9,274 nt of DNA from an uncultured Clostridia bacterium (GCA_944393165.1 CALXZF010000074.1:1-9274), one strand, 5' to 3'. Shown: positions 1 through 7,176, counted from the first letter of the stretch. The notes: generated from the sequence alone by a model not told the origin. Numbers and translations are program-made.

Positions 1-106
1 AATCTAATTCATTTTTGGTTTTTATAATGCTAACTATTAACTCTAAATTCTTCTCATCGTCAGACTTGTCCTCAATTTTGTTCTCTCTCACATATTCTTC
101 ATACAT
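1..106 (-). CDS. Partial CDS, N-terminal 35 residues of a small acidic protein, possibly DUF2508 (YaaL-like)
   Basis: An open frame runs from an ATG at 106-104 to the window edge with no stop. The peptide begins MYEEYVRENKIEDKSDDEKN and ends in a helical segment LELIVSIIKTKNELD. A full GGAGGT lies at 116-121, 10 bases before the ATG, which is a little long but usable. A competing ATG at 113 gives only a four-codon peptide and is discarded. The charged start followed by a helix of the type 'L(I/L)xxIxxxKxELD' resembles the beginning of DUF2508/YaaL proteins, small Firmicutes proteins of unknown function. That family call is a memory-based guess from 35 residues. The gene lies on the same strand as the ribbon-helix-helix gene but about 290 bases downstream of it and past a terminator, so it is probably transcribed separately. 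Confidence 0.5.
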   Translation of the reverse strand, partial: MYEEYVRENKIEDKSDDEKNLELIVSIIKTKNELD

Positions 107-396
107 TACTCATTTACCTCCTTTTGAATCTACATCTATTTGATGTTCTTTTATAATTTTGCATAAATATATTGTTACTATTATATTCATGTAATTTCCA
201 ATTTATGCAAGAATTAACTAAATATTTGAATTTTTTAGAATATTATGTGTGAAAACAGTAAAGAATATAATTGAATCCTTTTAAAACAAGTATTTCAAAC
301 CATGATTAATAAAGACGAAATGATATTTTATTTAGATAATGATTTAAAAATTAAATTGCAAATAAAAAGATAGATTTTCACCTATCTTTAAGTCAT
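107..396. other. AT-rich intergenic stretch between two minus-strand genes
   Basis: No convincing gene is present. The part next to 106 carries the ribosome binding site of the partial gene. The part next to 396 carries the terminator of the ribbon-helix-helix gene. Between them the sequence is very AT-rich. A plus-strand frame of 23 codons (302-373) has a peptide, MINKDEMIFYLDNDLKIKLQ and on, that resembles the first strand and helix of a ribbon-helix-helix antitoxin. It has no ribosome binding site and is discussed under findings. Confidence 0.6.
363..390 (-). terminator. Intrinsic terminator of the ribbon-helix-helix gene
   Basis: AAAGATAG (366-373) is an exact complement of CTATCTTT (382-389), giving an 8-bp stem with an 8-base loop. 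On the minus strand the stem is followed by TTTTT-A-TTT. It begins 7 bases after the stop codon of the 66-residue gene. The stem is AT-rich, so the terminator may be moderate in strength. Confidence 0.6.
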
Positions 397-597
397 CTAT
401 TTCTTTAATTTATTTAGTTCTTTTTTATCATTTTCATCTAAATTATTCAAACTAAATTCAAGTAAGGATATTACTACTTTATTAAATGATAAATTTTTAA
501 GGTTAGCAAGATTTTGTATATCATCAACTATGTTTTCTGGCAATCTTAGAGTTTTGCTAACTCCGCTATGATTCTCTGGTATTTTTAATTTGTTCAT
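397..597 (-). CDS. Small ribbon-helix-helix (Arc/CopG-like) DNA-binding protein, 66 aa
   Basis: This is probably a DNA-binding regulator or an antitoxin-like protein. Residues 14-20 (SKTLRLP) form the expected beta strand with alternating residues. ENIVDDIQNLAN (21-32) is helix 1, KNLSFNKVV (34-42) holds the turn and the start of helix 2, and a charged Lys/Glu tail follows. This strand-helix-helix layout and length fit Arc/MetJ-type dimers that bind operators through the strand. The ATG at 597 is chosen because GGAGG lies 7 bases upstream. A longer reading from a TTG at 615 would put that Shine-Dalgarno sequence inside the gene. No toxin gene sits beside it: the next gene on this strand is downstream of a terminator, and upstream lies a gene-poor gap before serS on the other strand. 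An orphan regulator is the simplest reading, and its target is unknown. Confidence 0.75.
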   Translation of the reverse strand: MNKLKIPENHSGVSKTLRLPENIVDDIQNLANLKNLSFNKVVISLLEFSLNNLDENDKKELNKLKK

Positions 598-821
598 ATT
601 CCTTCCTCCCTGCAAGTATTTTATACTATAAAATATTTTTAATATGCACCTATTAATATTTGCAAAGTAGTTGCTGTTATGATAATATAAATTTGGAGAA
701 TCAAAAGAAGAAAGGAAGAAAAATTAATATTTATACCAAATTAGGAGGTAGAGCTGTAGAGTGGCTTAGAGATTAAAGTTATCGCAAAATTCATTCATAT
801 AAATATAAGCTGAAATAAAGT

Positions 822-858
822 CCACACCACATTCTTTGATAAAAGGAAGTTGGTGTGG
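822..858 (+). repeat. Strong hairpin upstream of serS, possible terminator
   Basis: CCACACCA (822-829) pairs perfectly with TGGTGTGG (851-858). Inside it, TTCTTT pairs with AAAGGAA around a GATA loop with a one-base bulge. This is one of the few GC-rich spots in the region. The downstream plus-strand sequence (TATATTATTC) is AU-rich without a clean U run, so termination is uncertain. The hairpin lies upstream of the predicted serS promoter, so it is probably not part of the serS leader from that promoter. Confidence 0.55.
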
Positions 859-885
859 TATATTATTCAATTTATTTAAGAAACA

Positions 886-914
886 TTGATAAAATTTAAA
901 TTTTGTGGTAAACT
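886..914 (+). promoter_or_regulatory. Predicted sigma-A promoter of serS
   Basis: TTGATA (886-891), a 17-base spacer and TAAACT (909-914) with an extended TGG just before it. The expected transcription start is near 921, giving a short leader of about 33 bases with AAGGAGG five bases before the serS ATG. Confidence 0.55.
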
Positions 915-953
915 ATCATTATCGTTGTTATATTTTACCTGAAGGAGGTTATT

Positions 954-2240
954 ATGATAGATATAAAATTTTTAAGAGAGAACCCTGAAGTGGTTAAAGA
1001 AAATATTAGAAAGAAATTTCAAAATCATAAGCTTGTTCTTGTAGACGAAGTTTTAGAACTCGATAAAAAGAATAGAGAAGCTAAGCTTACTGGTGATGAC
1101 CTAAGAAGTCAAAGAAATTCGCTAAGCTCTGAAATTGGCAATCTTATGAGAAATGGCAAAAAGGAAGAAGCTGAAAAGATTAAAGTCCAAGTTCAAGAGA
1201 TAAATAAAAAACTTGAAGAGAATGAAAAATTAGAGGACGAATATTCTAGCCAAATTACTGAAAGAATGATGAAAATTCCAAATATAATCCATGAGTCTGT
1301 TCCAATAGGTGAAGATGATAGTAAAAATGTTGAGATTGAGAAATTCGGAGATCCTATTGTACCACCATATGAAATTCCATATCATGCTGATATAATGGAA
1401 AGTTTAAATGGATTGGACCTAGACTCAGCTCGTAGAGTTGCCGGAAATGGATTTTATTATTTAATGGGAGATGTTGCAAGACTTCACTCTGCAATTCTTT
1501 CATATGCTAGAGATTTTATGATAAATAAGGGATTTACTTATTGCATTCCCCCATTTATGATTCGTAGCGATGTTGTAACTGGTGTTATGAGTTTTGAAGA
1601 AATGGATGCAATGATGTATAAAATTGAAGGAGAAGATTTATATTTAATTGGAACTAGCGAACATTCTATGATTGGTAAATTCAAAGGACAAATTCTTCAA
1701 AAAGCTGATATGCCATATACAATGACATCTTATTCTCCTTGTTTTAGAAAAGAAAAAGGTGCTCACGGAATTGAAGAGCGTGGTGTTTATCGTATACACC
1801 AATTTGAGAAACAAGAAATGATAGTCGTATGTGAACCTGAAGACAGCTGGGAATGGTATGACAAATTATGGTCATATACAGCCCAATTATTTAGAAGTTT
1901 AGATATACCTGTTAGAACTTTAGAATGTTGCAGTGGAGATTTAGCTGACCTTAAAGCTAAGAGTTGTGATGTGGAAGCATGGAGTCCAAGACAACAAAAA
2001 TATTTTGAGGTTGGAAGTTGTTCAAATTTAACAGATGCACAAGCAAGGCGTCTTGGTATTAGAATTAAAGGAGAAAAAGGTAATTATTATGCTCATACAT
2101 TGAACAACACTGTTGTTGCTCCACCTCGTATGCTTATAGCATTTTTAGAGAATAACTATAATGAAGACGGAAGTATAAATATTCCAGAGGTTCTTCGCCC
2201 TTACATGGGTGGAACTGAAAAGTTAGTACCTAAAAAATAG
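954..2240 (+). CDS. serS: Seryl-tRNA synthetase (class II)
   Basis: Charges tRNA-Ser with serine using ATP in the cytoplasm. The protein has 428 residues, the usual length. Residues 1 to about 105 form the N-terminal domain, with a long charged two-helix coiled coil (KKNREAKLTGDDLRSQRNSL and on) that grips the long variable arm of the tRNA. The catalytic domain follows: a TSEHSMIG segment where family members have T(S/A)E for serine binding, motif 2 as CFRKEKGAHG...RGVYRIHQFEKQE, and motif 3 ending LNNTVVAPPRMLIAFLENN. The end, IPEVLRPYMGGTEKLV, is a classic SerRS C-terminus. Motif 3 reads APPR rather than the AVGR familiar from bacterial SerRS, but the conserved arginine is kept. The ATG is supported by AAGGAGG five bases upstream. 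It is transcribed alone, and no T-box is seen. Confidence 0.97.
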   Translation: MIDIKFLRENPEVVKENIRKKFQNHKLVLVDEVLELDKKNREAKLTGDDLRSQRNSLSSEIGNLMRNGKKEEAEKIKVQVQEINKKLEENEKLEDEYSSQITERMMKIPNIIHESVPIGEDDSKNVEIEKFGDPIVPPYEIPYHADIMESLNGLDLDSARRVAGNGFYYLMGDVARLHSAILSYARDFMINKGFTYCIPPFMIRSDVVTGVMSFEEMDAMMYKIEGEDLYLIGTSEHSMIGKFKGQILQKADMPYTMTSYSPCFRKEKGAHGIEERGVYRIHQFEKQEMIVVCEPEDSWEWYDKLWSYTAQLFRSLDIPVRTLECCSGDLADLKAKSCDVEAWSPRQQKYFEVGSCSNLTDAQARRLGIRIKGEKGNYYAHTLNNTVVAPPRMLIAFLENNYNEDGSINIPEVLRPYMGGTEKLVPKK

Positions 2241-2306
2241 GAACATGCTCCTACAAATCGGTCAAAATGCAACTTAAGTATAGTGAAAAACTTGTTATAT
2301 AAAAGC

Positions 2307-2350
2307 AAAAAAAATGAAGTTTACTTTAAAAGTAGACTTCATTTTTTGTT
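2307..2350. terminator. Bidirectional intrinsic terminator between serS and the 109-aa gene
   Basis: A 16-bp stem (2309-2324 with 2332-2347, one G-U pair) closes a seven-base loop. An A run on the left and a T run on the right give a U tract on either strand. It lies about 70 bases after the serS stop and 17 bases after the stop of the minus-strand gene, so it can end transcription from both sides. Confidence 0.88.
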
Positions 2351-2363
2351 CGCTTTATTGCCA

Positions 2364-2693
2364 TTATTTGAATGTTTTGCAAATAGAATCAAACATTTCA
2401 TTCAGCTCTTCTAATTCCAGTCGAGCGTCTGGAGTTCTTATTCCTTTTGATATGTTGTCACCTATTTTTTTATCCACTTCTTGCATTTCTTTAATTAAGA
2501 GCCATTGACTGATTCTTTTTATTAATATCTGTCTCGTTTTTATCAATCTTTTTAATTCGGCTTCCTGTGGTTGTGACAATTTTGAAAGATTTTCTAGCGT
2601 TTGAATTCGTTTGTCTATCCGCTTCATTGTTCTTTCTCCCTCTTCTATCCTTTCTGAATAAGATTTCTTTTCTACTGATGATGAAATAATCAT
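2364..2693 (-). CDS. Hypothetical helical protein, 109 aa
   Basis: I do not recognise the family. The ATG at 2693 is chosen because GGAGG lies eight bases upstream; a longer start at 2726 would place that site inside the gene. The protein has no membrane segment or signal peptide. Residues 10-79 are strongly helical and charged (ERIEEGERTMKRIDKRIQTL, then SQPQEAELKRLIKTRQILIK), with heptad-like Leu/Ile spacing suggesting a two- or three-helix coiled coil. A loop GIRTPDA (84-90) and a final acidic helix RLELEELNEMFDSI (91-104) follow. It is the last gene before the shared terminator, 62 bases after EngB, and is probably cotranscribed with it. A role in the EngB or RNA-related operon is only inferred from position. 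Confidence 0.8.
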   Translation of the reverse strand: MIISSSVEKKSYSERIEEGERTMKRIDKRIQTLENLSKLSQPQEAELKRLIKTRQILIKRISQWLLIKEMQEVDKKIGDNISKGIRTPDARLELEELNEMFDSICKTFK

Positions 2694-2755
2694 GATGTGT
2701 TCCTCCTCTAAATTCAAAATCGGCATTTTTGCTTTACATAATTATAATAACATAT

Positions 2756-3337
2756 TTAAAGCATTTTTTCAATATGTTGCCATATTTCATCTGCATAGAT
2801 TCTTCTTTCTGACGAATATGGTAAAAATGTCAAATCCTTTAATGGATTTAGTTCTTCTCTCAATTTTTCTACTGCTGAATCCACCTTGGTTACTGCTATT
2901 TTGTCTGCTTTATTTGCTATAATGATACATGGTTTTTCTGCATCTATCACATATCTATACATTAATCTATCATTTTCTGTTGGAGAATGTCTAATATCTA
3001 TTAAAAACAGTATTAATGCTATGTTTTTGCTTTTTTGCAAATATTCTTCTATAAATCCTCCAACTTTAACTTGTTCTTTTTTCGACATTTTACTGTATCC
3101 ATAACCTGGTAAATCAACAAAATAGAATTTATTATCCATGTTATAGAAATTAATTTGTCTAGTCTTTCCAGGTTCGCTACTAGTTCTTGCTAACCTCTTT
3201 CTATTAACCATTGAATTAATAAAAGAAGATTTTCCTACATTTGATTTTCCAACTAATACTATTTGTGGCAAATTATCATTAGGATATTGTTTTGGATTTA
3301 CTGCTGAAATTTTAAATTCTGGATTTTTTATTATCAT
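2756..3337 (-). CDS. ysxC: Ribosome biogenesis GTPase EngB/YsxC
   Basis: An essential-type GTPase that helps assemble the large ribosomal subunit. It has 193 residues, the family length. The start is placed at ATG 3337: MIIKNPEFKISAV is the usual EngB opening, GAGG lies nine bases upstream, and the ATG overlaps the TGA of the preceding DUF951 gene. A longer reading from 3409 would add 24 residues overlapping DUF951 in another frame and is rejected. GTPase motifs are complete: G1 GKSNVGKS (30-37), the switch I segment EPGKTRQINFY (55-65), G3 DLPGYGYSK (75-83), G4 NKAD (142-145) and G5 SSE (175-177). Its overlap with DUF951 suggests translational coupling. Confidence 0.97.
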   Translation of the reverse strand: MIIKNPEFKISAVNPKQYPNDNLPQIVLVGKSNVGKSSFINSMVNRKRLARTSSEPGKTRQINFYNMDNKFYFVDLPGYGYSKMSKKEQVKVGGFIEEYLQKSKNIALILFLIDIRHSPTENDRLMYRYVIDAEKPCIIIANKADKIAVTKVDSAVEKLREELNPLKDLTFLPYSSERRIYADEIWQHIEKML

Positions 3338-3510
3338 TCTACTTTCCTCACTATCATTTTCAAAGCTTTTGGTCTTTCTATCATTATAGTATGTCCGCAA
3401 CCTAAGCATTTTAGCTTAAAGTCCACCCCTACTCTTGTTATTTCCCATAATTTGCTACCACATGGATGCTGTTTTTTTGTTCTTACTACATCTCCTACAT
3501 TATATTCCAT
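3334..3510 (-). CDS. DUF951 domain protein, 58 aa (YyzM-like)
   Basis: Small conserved Firmicutes protein of unknown function. The 58-codon frame opens MEYNVGDVVRTKKQHPCGSK, continues with WEITRVGVDFKLKCLGCGH and ends RPKALKMIVRKVE. This matches the DUF951 pattern of GDIVRxKKPHPCG, WEIxRVGxDFxxKCLGCGH and a basic tail. HPC (15-17) with CLGCGH (35-40) could form a small zinc site, with C17, C35, C38 and a histidine as candidates; that is an inference. AAAAGGAG stands nine bases before the ATG. The gene begins 23 bases after gltX and its TGA overlaps the EngB ATG (ATGA), so it belongs to the same operon. It is easily missed because of its size. Confidence 0.93.
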   Translation of the reverse strand: MEYNVGDVVRTKKQHPCGSKLWEITRVGVDFKLKCLGCGHTIMIERPKALKMIVRKVE

Positions 3511-3533
3511 AACCGCTGCTCCTTTTGCTATAT

Positions 3534-5186
3534 TTATTTGGCAACCGCTTTATTAAACCTTGCTTCTACACTGTCTTTTCCAAGGACTTTCATGATTTCA
3601 TACATGTCTGGTGTGTTTTGTCTACCAGTTAGAGCAATTCTTAGCACAGTACTTACATCTCCTACATGTCCAGGGAAATTATCAGGGTTTGCTTTATACT
3701 CTTTAACTTCTCTTGCATAACCATATTTTTCAGCTAAATCTTTAATTTTATCAAACCATGTTTCTTTGTCATCATTAATATCAAAATATTCTTCGATATA
3801 TGATTTTAATAATTTATTTATTTCTTCTTTATTTGAAATTTTAGCATATTCGTATGATATATCTTCATTTAAGAATTTATTATCATACATATATATAATG
3901 CAGTTTTTTACATCAGCCCATTTTGATATGTCTTTTCTTGGCTTTTTATTTCCTCTTTCAATTCCTAATACTTTTAATGAATATTCTTTATCTTCTAGCA
4001 TTTCCTCTAATTCTTTATCATATTCTTTTGCCCAAACTAAAGAATTTTCATATACTTCTTCTGCAGTCATTTTTGAGATTACAGTTTTGCCAATATCCAA
4101 TAGTTTTACCATATCAAATAAAGCTCCACTTACACTCATTTTATTTAAGTTGAAATCAAATTCGTCCAAACTCTTATCAGGATTTGCTCTTCTCCAATTT
4201 TCAAATGTAGAGTTTGCAATGTTTAGCAAATATTCTTTTACTGCAAGTACCGGTATTCCTTCTTGCTTATAATATGATACTGCAGCTTCTGGGTCTTTTC
4301 TTTTACTTAATTTACGCTTGTTTCCATTATCATTTTTCATTCTTGGTGAAATATGTGCATATTTAGGTGCTTTAAATCCTAACTCATGGAATAATTGTAA
4401 ATGAAGTGGTACTGAAGAAAGCCATTCATCACTTCTTATAACATGAGTAGTTCTCATCAAGTGGTCATCAACTGCATGCGCAAAATGATAAGTAGGAAGT
4501 CCGTCAGCTTTTATAATGACTATATCTTGGTCATTTTCTGGGAAATCCACATTTCCTTTTATTATATCATGATGTTTTATTTTTCTATCTTCTCTACCTG
4601 GAGATTTAAAACGAATAATGTATTTTTCTCCATTTTTAATTTTTTCTGCTGCTTCTTCTACAGTTAAATTTCTGCATTTTGCCCATACTCCATAATATCC
4701 AGGTCTTATTTTTTTTGCTTCTTGTTTTTTTCTTATTTCTTCTACTTCTTCTGCAGAGCAAAAACATGGATAAGCTTTGCCTTGTTCTAATAAGTATTTT
4801 GCATAAACTTCATAAATTTCTTTTCTTAAAGATTGCTTATATGGTCCATAATTTCCTATTTCTTCTGTATCTGTTACCATACCTTCATCTGGCAATATGT
4901 CGAAGTCTTTTAATGAATTAACAATTCCTGTTACTCCATTTTCTACTTCTCTTTTTTGGTCAGTGTCTTCAACCCTTAAGAAAAATACTCCGTCAGTTTT
5001 CTTTGTCATTTCTTTTGCAACTAAGGCTTGATATAACCCACCTATATGCACAAAACCTGTTGGACTTGGTGCAAATCTAGATACGACTGCCCCTTCTTTT
5101 AAATTTCTCTCTGGATATTTTTCTTCATAATATGAAATTTCCTTTGCGTTTGGAAATATTAAGTCTGCTAGCTCTTTGTAATTCAT
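3534..5186 (-). CDS. gltX: Glutamate--tRNA ligase (class I), long form of 550 aa
   Basis: Attaches glutamate to tRNA-Glu, and in many Gram-positives also to tRNA-Gln for later amidation. The class I signatures are RFAPSPTGFVHIGG (37-50, the HIGH site) and KRKLSKRKD (290-298, the KMSKS loop). VEDTDQ (72-77) and the 225-253 stretch KADGLPTYHFAHAVDDHLMR...HVIRSDEW are typical GluRS active-site segments. CFC (141-143) plus Y164/Y165 and C171 match the zinc-binding insert of bacterial GluRS. The protein is longer than the usual 470-500 residues because of about 35 extra N-terminal residues and a long anticodon-binding C-terminus. The ATG is preceded by AGAGGGG 10-11 bases upstream. It follows RNase J by 51 bases and precedes DUF951 by 23. 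No T-box is visible. Confidence 0.96.
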   Translation of the reverse strand: MNYKELADLIFPNAKEISYYEEKYPERNLKEGAVVSRFAPSPTGFVHIGGLYQALVAKEMTKKTDGVFFLRVEDTDQKREVENGVTGIVNSLKDFDILPDEGMVTDTEEIGNYGPYKQSLRKEIYEVYAKYLLEQGKAYPCFCSAEEVEEIRKKQEAKKIRPGYYGVWAKCRNLTVEEAAEKIKNGEKYIIRFKSPGREDRKIKHHDIIKGNVDFPENDQDIVIIKADGLPTYHFAHAVDDHLMRTTHVIRSDEWLSSVPLHLQLFHELGFKAPKYAHISPRMKNDNGNKRKLSKRKDPEAAVSYYKQEGIPVLAVKEYLLNIANSTFENWRRANPDKSLDEFDFNLNKMSVSGALFDMVKLLDIGKTVISKMTAEEVYENSLVWAKEYDKELEEMLEDKEYSLKVLGIERGNKKPRKDISKWADVKNCIIYMYDNKFLNEDISYEYAKISNKEEINKLLKSYIEEYFDINDDKETWFDKIKDLAEKYGYAREVKEYKANPDNFPGHVGDVSTVLRIALTGRQNTPDMYEIMKVLGKDSVEARFNKAVAK

Positions 5187-5237
5187 CTATTATTACCCCT
5201 CTCTTTTACACATGTCCCTTGGTATTACTATATTCTA

Positions 5238-7121
5238 TTACACTTCCATTATAATTGGCAAAATCATAGGATTACGCTTTGTTCTTTGGAAAATATAATC
5301 TCTCAAATCATCTTTCAATGTAGATTTTATTGTAGCCCAATCCCTTACTCCTTCTTCTTCAAATGTTCTAACTTCTTGTTTAATAACTCTCTTTACATCG
5401 TCCATTAAAGTTTCAGATTCTCTAACATATACAAATCCTCTTGATACAACATCTGGTCCAGATACTATTTCTCCTGTGCTTGAATCCATAGTCATAACTA
5501 TTACTATTAATCCGTCTTGTGACAAGTGTTGTCTATCTCTTAAAACTATATTTCCAACATCACCTACTCCTAATCCGTCAACTAATACTTTACCAGAAGG
5601 AACTGATGTGGTTATTTTAGCTTCATTTCTATTTAATTCTAAAGTTTTACCATTTTGCAATATAAATATGTTTTCTGCTGGAACTCCCATTTCTTTAGCT
5701 GTTTCAGCATGTGCTCTTAATTGTCTATATTCTCCGTGTACTGGTATAAAGAATTTTGGTTTTGTTAGTGCTAAAATTAATTTTTGTTCTTCTTTGCAAG
5801 CATGTCCAGATACATGGACATTTTCTAATGCACTATATATAACTTCTGCTCCAATTTTCATTAAATCATTTATAACATTAGAAACCAATTTTTCATTTCC
5901 TGGTATTGGTGTTGCAGATATTATAACCATATCATTTGGAGTAATAACTACTTTTTTATGGTCTCCTGCTGCCATTCTTGTAAGTGCTGACATAGGTTCT
6001 CCTTGGCTTCCTGTAGTTATTATTACAAGTTGGTCATCTGTGTAATTTTTTATCATGTCTATATCGATAAACATATTCTCTGGTGCATCGATATATCCTA
6101 TTTCTCTTGCAGTTTCTATCATGTTTATCATGCTTCTACCACAAACTGCAATTTTCCTTCCATATTCTTTAGCACAATTCACAATTTGTTGAACTCTGTG
6201 CACATTTGATGCGAAAGTTGCAACTACTATTCTTTTTTTGTTATTTTGAAATAATCTGTCAAATACCTCTCCAATTGTTCTTTCGGACATTGTATATCCT
6301 TTTCTTTCAGAGTTTGTACTATCTGACATTAATGCTAAAATACCTTTGTTACCAATTTCCGCTATTCTTCCTAAATCCATTAATTTATCATCAATTGGTG
6401 TAAAATCAACCTTAAAATCTCCTGTATGAAGAATAGTTCCCACTGGTGTATATATAGCTAGCATTACAGAGTCTGGTATACTATGATTACTTCTTATAAA
6501 CTCTACTCTAATACTTCCAAAGTTAATTGTTTGTCCTTGTTCTACAATATTTAATTTTGTAGATTCTAATAATTTATGTTCTTGTAATTTGTTTTTTATT
6601 AGACCTACTGTTAATCTTGTAGCATAAATTGGCATATTTATTTGTTTTAAAATATATGGTATTGCTCCAATATGGTCTTCGTGACCATGAGTAATTACTA
6701 ATCCCTTAATTTTATCTTTGTTTTTTTCTAAATATGTTATATCTGGTATTACTAAGTCTACACCTAGCATATCATCTTCTGGGAATTCTAGTCCACAGTC
6801 AACTAAAACAATTTCATTTCCGTATTCGAATACTGTTATATTTTTTCCTATTTCATCTAATCCACCAAGTGGTATTATTTTCAAATTTTCTTTTTTGAAC
6901 TCAAATTTTGGTAAATTTGTTTTAGTTTTACTTTCTAAATTTTTGCGTCCAGTATTTTCTTTATTTGATTTTGCTTTTGAATTTCCCTCTTTTTTTACTT
7001 TCTTAGTCTCTGTTTGTGCCATTTGAATCTCTTGTACTTTATTCTTTTTTCTTGGCATCCTTCTTTTTTTAGTCTCTGTTTTTGTATAAACATTTTTTTC
7101 TAAAGTTTCTTTTCTTTCCAT
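5238..7121 (-). CDS. rnj: Ribonuclease J with basic N-terminal extension
   Basis: A metallo-beta-lactamase/beta-CASP nuclease with 5'-to-3' exonuclease and endonuclease activity, central to mRNA decay and rRNA maturation in Gram-positives. The RNase J core starts near residue 78 (ENLKIIPLGGLDEIGKN). The metal site HGHEDH is at 145-150, with H213 (NHSIPD) and D235 (HTGDFK) further on. DSTNSERKG (267-275), the beta-CASP segment around SGHACKEEQ and the end PMILPIIMEV are typical of the family. At 627 residues it exceeds the usual ~555 by a Lys-rich, low-complexity extension (1-75) that includes the repeat TETKK (15-19 and 37-41); such a tail could bind RNA or the ribosome. The ATG is preceded by AAGGAGAG. 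It heads the operon with gltX, and a promoter is seen just upstream. Confidence 0.96.
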   Translation of the reverse strand: MERKETLEKNVYTKTETKKRRMPRKKNKVQEIQMAQTETKKVKKEGNSKAKSNKENTGRKNLESKTKTNLPKFEFKKENLKIIPLGGLDEIGKNITVFEYGNEIVLVDCGLEFPEDDMLGVDLVIPDITYLEKNKDKIKGLVITHGHEDHIGAIPYILKQINMPIYATRLTVGLIKNKLQEHKLLESTKLNIVEQGQTINFGSIRVEFIRSNHSIPDSVMLAIYTPVGTILHTGDFKVDFTPIDDKLMDLGRIAEIGNKGILALMSDSTNSERKGYTMSERTIGEVFDRLFQNNKKRIVVATFASNVHRVQQIVNCAKEYGRKIAVCGRSMINMIETAREIGYIDAPENMFIDIDMIKNYTDDQLVIITTGSQGEPMSALTRMAAGDHKKVVITPNDMVIISATPIPGNEKLVSNVINDLMKIGAEVIYSALENVHVSGHACKEEQKLILALTKPKFFIPVHGEYRQLRAHAETAKEMGVPAENIFILQNGKTLELNRNEAKITTSVPSGKVLVDGLGVGDVGNIVLRDRQHLSQDGLIVIVMTMDSSTGEIVSGPDVVSRGFVYVRESETLMDDVKRVIKQEVRTFEEEGVRDWATIKSTLKDDLRDYIFQRTKRNPMILPIIMEV

Positions 7122-7148
7122 TAAATCTCTCCTTTTCTTTTTATCTAA

Positions 7149-7176
7149 TTTATATACAGCAAATATGTGATTTCAA
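7149..7176 (-). promoter_or_regulatory. Predicted sigma-A promoter of the RNase J operon
   Basis: On the minus strand TTGAAA (7171-7176), a 16-base spacer and TATAAA (7149-7154). The start of transcription would be near 7142, about 20 bases before the RNase J ATG and just ahead of its AAGGAGAG. It lies downstream of the 7307-7349 terminator, so it could supply the operon independently of anything upstream. Confidence 0.5.

Larger units (their letters stand above)
598..953. other. Divergent intergenic region between the RHH gene and serS
   Basis: The left edge holds the ribosome binding site and presumably the promoter of the minus-strand RHH gene, for which I could not pick a convincing -35/-10 pair. 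The right end holds the serS promoter. In between are a strong GC-rich hairpin (822-858) and a plus-strand frame ending at 776 whose last residues read KINIYTKLGGRAVEWLRD. That frame looks like a gene remnant or chance and is treated under findings. There is no T-box sequence before serS. Confidence 0.6.

Noticed and set aside
180..210. Promoter for the partial gene at 1-106 (TTGCAT, TATAAT)
   Set aside because: The -10 box is perfect but the spacer is 19 bases and the -35 is weak; in such AT-rich DNA this is not strong enough.
598..615. Longer start (TTG) for the RHH protein
   Set aside because: The extra six codons contain the GGAGG ribosome binding site itself, so ATG 597 is the better start.
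733..775. tRNA-like fragment (GGTAGAGC followed by GTGGCTTAGAG)
   Set aside because: It has no acceptor stem, no T-loop GTTCRA and no CCA; the resemblance is limited to a D-arm-like string.
640..953. T-box riboswitch before serS
   Set aside because: The conserved AGGGUGGNACCGCG-type sequence is absent, and the only strong hairpin (822-858) lies upstream of the predicted promoter.
3338..3409. Longer EngB start adding 24 residues
   Set aside because: The added part overlaps the DUF951 gene in another frame and is not EngB-like; MIIKNPEF is the family's usual N-terminus.
3766..6403. Several plus-strand frames of 65-189 codons opposite gltX and RNase J
   Set aside because: They are antisense shadows rich in Phe, Leu, Ser and Tyr, with no ribosome binding sites, lying over two well-supported genes.
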